Part shown: positions 1 to 4,549 of the stretch, piece by piece
Layout: every line of letters starts with the position of its first letter
How positions within the stretch are numbered: position 1 is the stretch's first letter
From: Deltaproteobacteria bacterium RBG_13_61_14
GTDB taxonomy: Bacteria > RBG-13-61-14
Reading direction: 5' to 3'
NCBI GenBank assembly: GCA_001797815.1
Contig: MGQK01000123.1
Span: 47,602 to 53,533 of the forward strand
Length of the DNA stretch: 5,932 bases
Notes under the pieces: model-generated
Told to the model about the DNA's origin: nothing
Databases searched by the model: none
What the model saw: the letters and a program-made list of their open reading frames with translations, nothing else
Translations under genes and position numbers: made by a program

Positions 1-126
1 CTCTCCGCCATCCGCGACATGCACGTCTATACCACCGGCCCGGCCAAGGAGCAGGCCTACCGGGAGGCTGACCGGGTGATCAATTACCTCAAGGACCACG
101 TCTTCCCCATCCTGGGCGCGCGCTGA
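1..126 (+). CDS. 3' end of an unidentified protein gene (C-terminal 41 residues)
   Basis: Frame 1 is open from the left edge to a TGA at 124-126 and encodes 41 residues ending in FPILGAR. The codons are GC-rich and biased (mostly C or G in third position), like the rest of the window, so this is very probably a real gene entering from the left. The visible part is soluble and charged, probably helical, with no membrane segment and no motif I recognise, so I assign no function. The gene converges on trmFO: only 24 bases separate the two stop codons, and an inverted repeat fills that gap. The start and most of the protein lie outside the window. Confidence 0.75.
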   Translation, partial: LSAIRDMHVYTTGPAKEQAYREADRVINYLKDHVFPILGAR

Positions 127-152
127 ATATCTGGGGTCAGACCCCAAATGTT
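126..152. repeat. Inverted repeat filling the gap between two convergent genes
   Basis: The core TGGGGTCAGACCCCA (132-146) has perfect 7-base arms around A139. With two mismatches per arm the symmetry extends to 13-base arms (126-138 and 140-152), from the last base of the upstream TGA into the trmFO stop codon. As RNA it can form a hairpin on either strand, so it may end or protect both converging transcripts. No U-tract follows on either side, so it is not a canonical intrinsic terminator. From memory, cores of the GGGGTCAGACCCC type recur as REP-like dispersed repeats in several bacterial groups. I could not check this. Confidence 0.6.
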
Positions 153-1443
153 AGATTAAGGATCGCAAGTGGGCCAGGGAACGCTCGACCAGTTTCGGTT
201 TGCGCTGGTGCTTGGGCCCCGGGCCGGCGAGGGGATCGAGGATGCCGAAGTTGGCGGCCATGGGCGAGAAGGGGCCTTCGCGCTGAGTTGTAACATATCT
301 TACTAATGCTCCGATCAGGGTGGTGGCGGGCAGGACCAGCGGCTCCCGGCCCAAGGCCCGGCGGCCGGCGTTGATGCCGGCGATGATCCCGGCGGCCGCG
401 CTTTCCAGGTAACCCTCGACCCCGGTGATCTGGCCGGCGAAGAAGAGGCGCGGGTCGCTCCGCAGGGAGAGGTCCGGGTGAAGCAGCGAGGGCGAATGGA
501 TAAAGGTGTTGCGGTGGACGGAGCCGAGGCGGACGAACTCGGCGTGGGCGAGGCCCGGGATCATCCGGAAGATGCGCTCCTGCTCGGGGTAAGCCAGCCG
601 GGTCTGGAACCCGACCAGGCTGTAGAGGGTCCCGGCCAAATCGTCCTGCCGAAGCTGCACCACCGCGTAGGGCCGCTGACCGGTGCGGGGGTCGGTCAGA
701 CCCACCGGCTTCATCGGGCCAAAGGCCAGGGTCTCCGGCCCCCGCTCCGCCATCACCTCGATGGGCAGGCAGCCCTCGAAATAGTTCGGCGCTTCGAATT
801 CGCGGAGCGGCACCTTGCGGCCCGCCAGCAGGGCCTGGTAGAAGCGCTCGTATTCTTCCCGGGTCATGGGGCAGTTCAGGTAGTCGCCGCCGCCCTGGTC
901 GTAGCGGGAAGCGCGGAAGGCGATGCTCTGGTCAATGGATTCCGCGGTGACGATCGGCGCGATGGCGTCGTAAAAGGAGAGCGCCTCGCGGTGGCAGAGC
1001 TCGCGGACGGCCTGGGCCAGGGCCGCGGAGGTCAGCGGCCCGGTGGCCACGATCACGATTCCCGCGGCCGGGATCGAAGCGGCCTCTTCGCGGACAATCT
1101 CCACCCCGGGCAGTTGCTCGACCGCGTGGGTCATGTGGTCGGCGAAGCGCTCGCGGTCCACGGCCAGGGCCGAGCCGGCCGGGACCCGGGTCTCTTCGGC
1201 CATAGCCAGGACCAGGGAGCCTAAAAGCTTCATCTCGGCCTTGAGCAGGCCGTGGGCGTTGGTCAAAGACTCGGACTTGAAAGAATTGGAGCAGACCAGC
1301 TCGGCCAGTTGCTCGGACTGGTGCGCGGGGGAGAAGCGATGGGGCTTCATCTCCAGGAGCCGGCAAGGAAGCCCGGCCGCGGCGATTCGGGCCGCGGCTT
1401 CGCAGCCGGCCAGGCCGCCGCCGATGACCGTGATCGGTTCCAT
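151..1443 (-). CDS. trmFO: Methylenetetrahydrofolate-tRNA-(uracil-5-)-methyltransferase TrmFO
   Basis: This cytoplasmic flavoprotein makes 5-methyluridine at position 54 (T-loop) of tRNA, taking the carbon from methylenetetrahydrofolate and reducing with FADH2. The 430-aa product is full length for the family (roughly 430-470). It begins with an FAD-binding Rossmann motif, GGGLAG at residues 8-13, followed by E15. C51 in VCSNSFKSE and C225 in YFEGCLPIEV correspond to the two functional cysteines of Bacillus subtilis TrmFO (C53 and C226). FAGQITGVEGYLESAA at 335-350 is the second FAD-contacting signature shared with MnmG/GidA. TrmFO is preferred over MnmG because of the length, the VCSNSFKS block and the absence of the extra MnmG C-terminal domain. 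The start ATG (1441-1443) directly precedes the Rossmann strand, so no earlier start is needed. It has only weak Shine-Dalgarno similarity, and I see no strong promoter in the preceding 60 bases. Read-through from the glycosyltransferase gene upstream on the same strand is possible across a 207-bp repeat-bearing gap. Confidence 0.96.
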   Translation of the reverse strand: MEPITVIGGGLAGCEAAARIAAAGLPCRLLEMKPHRFSPAHQSEQLAELVCSNSFKSESLTNAHGLLKAEMKLLGSLVLAMAEETRVPAGSALAVDRERFADHMTHAVEQLPGVEIVREEAASIPAAGIVIVATGPLTSAALAQAVRELCHREALSFYDAIAPIVTAESIDQSIAFRASRYDQGGGDYLNCPMTREEYERFYQALLAGRKVPLREFEAPNYFEGCLPIEVMAERGPETLAFGPMKPVGLTDPRTGQRPYAVVQLRQDDLAGTLYSLVGFQTRLAYPEQERIFRMIPGLAHAEFVRLGSVHRNTFIHSPSLLHPDLSLRSDPRLFFAGQITGVEGYLESAAAGIIAGINAGRRALGREPLVLPATTLIGALVRYVTTQREGPFSPMAANFGILDPLAGPGPKHQRKPKLVERSLAHLRSLI

Positions 1444-1547
1444 TTTCTCAGTGACTCTTGCCGCCTATCTTACCTTATCGCATCTCCTGACACCATCCAC
1501 CGACAAGAGATCCGCAGATTGGAAAGACTCTAGGGGACTTGGAGGGG

Positions 1548-1606
1548 GACAGACATTCCGCCTTCGCGGAGGACGAAGCGCTTCGGCGGAGTCTCTCTTG
1601 TCTGTC
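1548..1606. repeat. Compound inverted-repeat element (REP/MITE-like)
   Basis: Nested symmetry is visible. Outer arms are GACAGAC (1548-1554) and GTCTGTC (1600-1606). Inner arms are TCCGCC (1557-1562) and GGCGGA (1585-1590). Inside these are a small hairpin TCCGC-CTTC-GCGGA (1557-1570) and the perfect 12-base palindrome CGAAGCGCTTCG (1574-1585). The G-run before the left arm (GGGGGACAGAC) resembles REP-like elements I remember from other genomes, but I have not verified that. It lies between the glycosyltransferase stop and the trmFO start, in a stretch with no credible gene. It could be a mobile palindrome remnant or a processing or attenuation structure in a GT-trmFO transcript. No U-tract supports a standard terminator. 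Confidence 0.6.
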
Positions 1607-1613
1607 ATTCTTC

Positions 1614-1648
1614 AATTACTGTCCACTGTGCACCGTGCACTGTTCACT
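1614..1648. repeat. Tandem heptamer repeat, five units of GTNCACT type
   Basis: Five consecutive 7-base units can be read: AATTACT, GTCCACT, GTGCACC, GTGCACT, GTTCACT. The consensus is GTNCACT, with the degenerate unit at the left edge. The array ends two bases from the glycosyltransferase stop codon (complement of 1651-1653), so it forms the start of that gene's 3' untranslated region. The same heptamer recurs at 4514-4541. It resembles in kind the short tandemly repeated repetitive heptamers (STRR) described in cyanobacteria, but the unit sequence is different. Confidence 0.7.
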
Positions 1649-1650
1649 CT

Positions 1651-3357
1651 TCAAGGCTTGCGGCGATAGATCCGGTAGCGGCCGTAGCGCTCGCCCGGCT
1701 GGTAGTGGTCCAGGATGTAACCATACACCTGTTGAATCTCCCGGATATAGAGCAGGGAACCCAGGCTGCCCTCCGGATCGGTGACGATCACGAGCGGAAT
1801 CTTCGCGCGCTCGATCTGCTCGATCAAGAGGGGTTGGTCCTGGCGGGAGAAGTTTTCGAAGAAGAGGAAGGTCCAATAGGTCCCGCTCTGGCGGTCGCTC
1901 AGGAAATAGTAAATACCTCCCACTGGGAAAACGAAGATGGGATCTTCGGGTCGGGTCTCCCGTTGGACCGTGCCCACGATGCCTTCCGCCTCTTCCTTGA
2001 GCAAAGGCGACACCCGGAGGCCCCGGGCCCGGGACAGATTCAGGGGCAGGGTCTGCTGATAAAGCGGCTCGACGGAGAGCGGGGGGAGGGGATTGTTCAG
2101 GTTGAGCGCCACTCCCGAGAGCAGCGCGGTTGCGGTCGCGCCAGCCAGCGCCCAGCGGGTTTTGCTCCGCCAAGACTCCGGCACCGCGCAAACCACTCGT
2201 TCGGCCAAATAGCCGACGAGAACCAGGGACCAGACCCCATACAGAAGGTTATGTCCGAAGTCGAACCCGGAGAGGGTGCCGAAAACCATCATCCCGATCA
2301 CAAAGACGGCGCTGAGCAGAACTGCACGACGTTGGCCGGGATCAAGCCCGCGATCCGACCTTAAAGCATAAAGGGCCAAGGCCGCCAGCCCGAACGGCGT
2401 CAGCAAGGATGCCGCGGTCAAGGCCACCGGACCTTTCTGGAACGCGAGGATCGCCGCGAGGCCGGCCAGATGCAAAAGAACGAGGCTGGCGAGCCAGCCC
2501 CAGGCCGGCCGGGTGGGTCGGCGGAAAATTTGTTGGACCGCCAGAATCATCATCCCCAGGTAAAGACCGAACAAAGCCAGCGCGGGCAGGATCAGTCGCG
2601 GGATCTGTCTCCAGACCCAGGACTTGGTTCCGCCGGCCAGGAAGGCGGCTTGTAAGAACTCGAGCGCGAGACCATCCCGGGCAAAGACGATCAGCACCAG
2701 CAAGGGTGCGATCAAGCCCGCGGCCAGGGAGCCCGCCAGACCCAGCCAGGGAGCGTGGCGGCCGCGCTCTTTGACCACGAGAAGAACCGCGAAGATAGTG
2801 AGGAAGGCCGCAGCCCCTCCGCTGTTTTGGTGGATGCAGAAGCAAATCCCGGCCAGCAAGCCCGCGGTAAAGAGCCATGCCAGGCGGCGGGTCCGGCAAA
2901 ACCGCAGCAGCGCGCCCAGGGTCAGGAAATCCACAAAGACCGAATCAACCGCATAATTGTTCCATGGGGCAAACCCCAGGCTGAAGCCAATGAAAATAAC
3001 TGGCGGGATGACACGATAGGGTGGAGCAGCCAGGTTGCGCGAGATCGCCCAAAAAAGCCAGATCAGGAGGAGGGATTGAACGAGGTTATAGATTCGGTTA
3101 ACGATCAAGGCCGGGCCAAAGATCTCAAAGAGCATGGCCTGGAACCAGAAGCTCAAGGGCGTGTGTTGGAAGTAAAAGTCCCGGTAGGGCAGGAACCCTT
3201 TGCGGAAGAGTTCCACGAGTAGGAGACAATGGCCCTCGTCCACGGCACTGAAGCCGCGGTTGAAAACCAGCAGGTAATAAGCGCAAGCGACTAAAAGCAC
3301 GGTCAGGAGGCTCAAGCGATCCGAGGGAAAGCGGGCCGGAACCGGGCCTGAATTCAT
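1651..3357 (-). CDS. Multi-pass membrane glycosyltransferase, GT-C fold (PMT/ArnT-like)
   Basis: The 568-aa product has a short polar N-terminus, then about eleven to thirteen hydrophobic segments (first at about 15-32, last at about 403-418), then a soluble tail of about 150 residues. GT-C enzymes have this plan and transfer a sugar from a polyprenyl-phosphate donor on the outer face of the cytoplasmic membrane. Supporting motifs are an acidic pair, D40-E41 (VDEG), after the first membrane segment, where the catalytic Asp of PMT/ArnT enzymes lies, and LPYRDFYFQHTP (57-67), matching the conserved first-loop block with D60 and H65. The acceptor and sugar cannot be told from sequence; a protein, lipid or envelope glycan are all possible. 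The ATG at 3355-3357 lies just after an extended -10 element, giving an almost or fully leaderless transcript. The stop abuts a heptamer array. The gene is divergent from uppP, whose product regenerates the lipid carrier such enzymes depend on. The family call is good, the specific role unknown. Confidence 0.88.
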   Translation of the reverse strand: MNSGPVPARFPSDRLSLLTVLLVACAYYLLVFNRGFSAVDEGHCLLLVELFRKGFLPYRDFYFQHTPLSFWFQAMLFEIFGPALIVNRIYNLVQSLLLIWLFWAISRNLAAPPYRVIPPVIFIGFSLGFAPWNNYAVDSVFVDFLTLGALLRFCRTRRLAWLFTAGLLAGICFCIHQNSGGAAAFLTIFAVLLVVKERGRHAPWLGLAGSLAAGLIAPLLVLIVFARDGLALEFLQAAFLAGGTKSWVWRQIPRLILPALALFGLYLGMMILAVQQIFRRPTRPAWGWLASLVLLHLAGLAAILAFQKGPVALTAASLLTPFGLAALALYALRSDRGLDPGQRRAVLLSAVFVIGMMVFGTLSGFDFGHNLLYGVWSLVLVGYLAERVVCAVPESWRSKTRWALAGATATALLSGVALNLNNPLPPLSVEPLYQQTLPLNLSRARGLRVSPLLKEEAEGIVGTVQRETRPEDPIFVFPVGGIYYFLSDRQSGTYWTFLFFENFSRQDQPLLIEQIERAKIPLVIVTDPEGSLGSLLYIREIQQVYGYILDHYQPGERYGRYRIYRRKP

Positions 3358-3365
3358 AATGTGCT

Positions 3366-3374
3366 ATTATAACA
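3366..3374 (-). promoter_or_regulatory. Extended -10 promoter for the glycosyltransferase gene
   Basis: On the minus strand the sequence reads TGT-TATAAT, a perfect -10 hexamer (3366-3371) preceded by the TG of an extended -10 element (3373-3374). The position 17 bases further upstream is A-rich and does not match TTGACA, as is usual for extended -10 promoters. Only AGCACATT lies between the hexamer and the ATG, so the predicted transcription start falls at about 3357-3360, within two or three bases of the start codon. That implies a leaderless mRNA. Confidence 0.65.
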
Positions 3375-3601
3375 CACTTCCCCGCGGGCTTTTTGCTTTC
3401 CGCGCTGATCCAGCCGCAAAGTTTTAGCGCAGAGAAACTGAACCTGGTCCCCTGGGCCTGGGCCGATCAGGCTCCCTCAAGCGCCCGCGCCCGCTAGCGT
3501 GCCAAAGGCCGGACGGCTGATTTTACGATTGCCCTGTTCAACATATCGCGTGGGCGCCAGAAAATTTCCCCAATATCTTGCGCTTTTGCCTCATTTTTTC
3601 G

Positions 3602-3630
3602 TTGACAACTATGGCTAGTTTTAGTATAAT
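3602..3630 (+). promoter_or_regulatory. Perfect sigma-70 promoter for uppP (and probably ftsK)
   Basis: TTGACA at 3602-3607 and TATAAT at 3625-3630 are separated by exactly 17 bases: consensus hexamers at optimal spacing. A T-rich stretch lies just upstream of the -35. The transcription start is predicted near 3636-3638, leaving a leader of only about 13-15 nt before the uppP ATG with no Shine-Dalgarno sequence in it. A fully consensus promoter is expected to be strong unless repressed, which makes the overlapping palindromes worth noting. Confidence 0.85.
3607..3620. promoter_or_regulatory. Inverted repeat in the promoter spacer (possible operator half)
   Basis: AACTA-TGGC-TAGTT is a perfect 5-base inverted repeat with a 4-base centre, lying between the -35 and -10 hexamers of the uppP promoter. 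A protein bound here would block RNA polymerase. Five-base arms can arise by chance, so this alone is weak evidence. Confidence 0.3.
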
Positions 3631-3643
3631 TTAACCTAAATTA
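3627..3643. promoter_or_regulatory. Operator-like palindrome over the -10 end and start site
   Basis: TAATTTA-ACC-TAAATTA has perfect 7-base arms with a 3-base centre. It begins inside the -10 hexamer and runs past the predicted transcription start, a classic repressor position. I do not recognise it as a Fur, LexA or other standard box, and no regulator gene is visible nearby. The AT-rich composition raises the chance of accidental symmetry. Confidence 0.45.
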
Positions 3644-3650
3644 AAATCCG

Positions 3651-4508
3651 ATGGATGCGTATGTGTGGCAAGCGGTTTTACTGGGGATAATTCAAGGACT
3701 TACAGAATTTTTACCCGTCTCCAGTTCCGGCCACTTGGCCATTGCCCAGCACTTTCTGCCTGGGTTTAAACAGCCGGGGATTTTGCTGGACGTGCTCCTC
3801 CATTTCGGGACCCTGGTCGCGGTAGCGCTTTACTTCTACCGCGACTTGAAAGACTTGGTGCTCAACGTCGCCGTAGGGGCACGGCATGCCGTGCCCCTAC
3901 CTGAAAAGCCGGGCTGGCGGCTGCTCATCGGCCTGGTGGTCGCCTCGGTCCCTACCGCGGCGATCGGCCTGGTCTTGGAAGACCGGGTGGAGAAATGGTT
4001 CGAGTCGCTCTCGGCCGTGGGCGCGGCGCTGATCGGGACCGCAGTTCTGCTGGCGGCGGGTGAATTCGCGGCCCGCCGCCGGGAAAAAAATGTAGGGGCA
4101 AGGCATGCCTTGCCCCTACGCCAAGACCCCGGAATCGGGCAGAGCCTGCTGATCGGCCTGTTTCAGGGCCTGGCCGTGATCCCGGGGCTGTCGCGCTCGG
4201 GCTCGACCATCAGCTCCGGGCTTCTCTGCGGGGTGGAGGGCGTGACCGCGGCGCGGTTCTCGTTCCTGCTTTCGATCCCGGCGGTGGGCGGGGCCACGGC
4301 GATCACGCTGGTTAAGCACCTGGGCGAAATCCAGGCGGGCTCGGCCGGAGAGATCGCCGGGTATGTGCTCGGGCCGCTCATGGCCGCAGGAGTTGGTTAC
4401 GCCTGCATCGGGCTGATGATGCGGGTGATGAAGCGAGCGCGGCTAAGTTACTTTGCCGTTTATTGCGCGTTGCTGGGACTTGCCACTATGCTCGTGGCAA
4501 CTCGTTAG
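3651..4508 (+). CDS. uppP: Undecaprenyl-diphosphatase UppP (BacA)
   Basis: This integral membrane enzyme hydrolyses undecaprenyl diphosphate to the monophosphate carrier used for peptidoglycan and other envelope polymers; overexpression gives bacitracin resistance. The 285-aa product carries both family signatures: QGLTEFLPVSSSGHL at 15-29 with E19 and H28 (equivalent to E. coli E21 and H30), and PGLSRSG at 178-184 with S181 and R182 (equivalent to E. coli S173 and R174). The first Glu of the E. coli motif (E17) is Gln15 here, a common variant. About eight hydrophobic segments are present. The ATG at 3651 places the first signature where expected; no Shine-Dalgarno sequence precedes it and the leader is about 13 nt. 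Two perfect 28-bp palindromes lie in frame at codons 75-84 and 148-157 and add hydrophilic loop segments, making the protein slightly longer than the usual 260-275 residues. The first 25 or so codons are AT-richer than the rest. ftsK follows after 41 bases, probably in the same transcript. Confidence 0.95.
   Translation: MDAYVWQAVLLGIIQGLTEFLPVSSSGHLAIAQHFLPGFKQPGILLDVLLHFGTLVAVALYFYRDLKDLVLNVAVGARHAVPLPEKPGWRLLIGLVVASVPTAAIGLVLEDRVEKWFESLSAVGAALIGTAVLLAAGEFAARRREKNVGARHALPLRQDPGIGQSLLIGLFQGLAVIPGLSRSGSTISSGLLCGVEGVTAARFSFLLSIPAVGGATAITLVKHLGEIQAGSAGEIAGYVLGPLMAAGVGYACIGLMMRVMKRARLSYFAVYCALLGLATMLVATR
3873..3900. repeat. Intragenic 28-bp perfect palindrome, copy 1
   Basis: The half-site GTAGGGGCACGGCA (3873-3886) is followed directly by its exact reverse complement, with no central spacer. 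It starts at a codon boundary and encodes VGARHAVPL (residues 75-83) plus one base of the next codon. It falls in the loop after the second hydrophobic segment of UppP. No target-site duplication is evident. A second member of the same family lies 191 bp downstream at 4092-4119. Confidence 0.95.
4092..4119. repeat. Intragenic 28-bp perfect palindrome, copy 2
   Basis: The half-site GTAGGGGCAAGGCA (4092-4105) is followed by its exact reverse complement. It has the same reading frame as copy 1 and encodes VGARHALPL (residues 148-156). It differs from copy 1 only at positions 10 (C to A) and 19 (G to T), which pair with each other, so symmetry is kept. It lies in the polar loop between the RRR stretch and the segment leading to the second catalytic motif. 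Comparison from memory with typical UppP loops suggests about nine or ten extra residues here, matching the element. Confidence 0.95.
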
Positions 4509-4509
4509 C

Positions 4510-4518
4510 GGAGGAGGA
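4510..4518 (+). promoter_or_regulatory. Strong Shine-Dalgarno sequence displaced from the ftsK start
   Basis: GGAGGAGGA begins one base after the uppP stop codon (4506-4508). It is the only strong anti-16S match found near any start in the window. It is about 31 bases from the best ftsK start (GTG 4550), too far for direct initiation, but its first GGAGG is 6 bases from another GTG at 4521. That GTG opens a 9-codon frame (8 residues and TAG 4545-4547) ending 2 bases before the ftsK GTG, so ftsK may be translated by coupling or re-initiation. Confidence 0.5.
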
Positions 4519-4541
4519 CTGTGCACTTGGCACTGTGCACT
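4514..4541. repeat. Tandem heptamer repeat, second locus
   Basis: The units are GAGGACT, GTGCACT, TGGCACT and GTGCACT; the first is degenerate and overlaps the Shine-Dalgarno sequence. The unit matches the array at 1614-1648 in the same plus-strand orientation. It occupies most of the 41-base uppP-ftsK spacer, so it has probably lengthened the distance between the ribosome binding site and the ftsK coding start. Confidence 0.65.
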
Positions 4542-4549
4542 AACTAGCG

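Larger units (their letters stand above)
3358..3650. other. Divergent intergenic region, no gene seen
   Basis: This 293-bp stretch separates the glycosyltransferase and uppP starts. Both ends hold promoters. The middle (about 3410-3560) is GC-rich and shows no credible small ORF, tRNA or recognised riboswitch. It contains an imperfect hairpin: CCTGGTCCCC (3443-3452) can pair with 3460-3471, with one G-U pair and a 2-base bulge. A 5-base inverted repeat CGCGG/CCGCG (3383-3387 and 3400-3404) spans the -35 area of the minus-strand promoter. Neither has a U-tract or other support. The last 60 bases before uppP become distinctly AT-rich, as expected for a promoter. Confidence 0.6.

Noticed and set aside
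478-1224. 248-aa plus-strand frame opposite trmFO
   Set aside because: It lies wholly antisense to trmFO, has no recognisable domain and biased composition, and starts inside the trmFO coding region without a ribosome binding site.
1705-3222. Several plus-strand frames opposite the glycosyltransferase gene
   Set aside because: Their translations are Arg/Pro/Gly or Glu/Gln-rich and lack motifs, while the minus frame has membrane segments and GT-C motifs along its whole length.
3383-3404. CGCGG/CCGCG inverted repeat near the glycosyltransferase promoter as operator
   Set aside because: Five-base GC arms with a 12-base gap are expected by chance in this composition; nothing else supports it.
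3443-3471. Hairpin in the divergent region as terminator or small RNA
   Set aside because: The stem is imperfect with a 2-base bulge, has no U-tract on either strand and lies between two divergent promoters, where no terminator is needed; the GC-rich context makes chance pairing likely.
4084-4091. Frameshift or assembly error at the A7 run in uppP
   Set aside because: The UppP frame is continuous and carries family motifs on both sides of the run, so the length as given is correct for the gene.
3873-4119. CRISPR-like arrangement of two similar repeats
   Set aside because: Only two copies with a 191-bp coding spacer; the repeats are complete palindromes read as part of UppP, and no cas gene is present.
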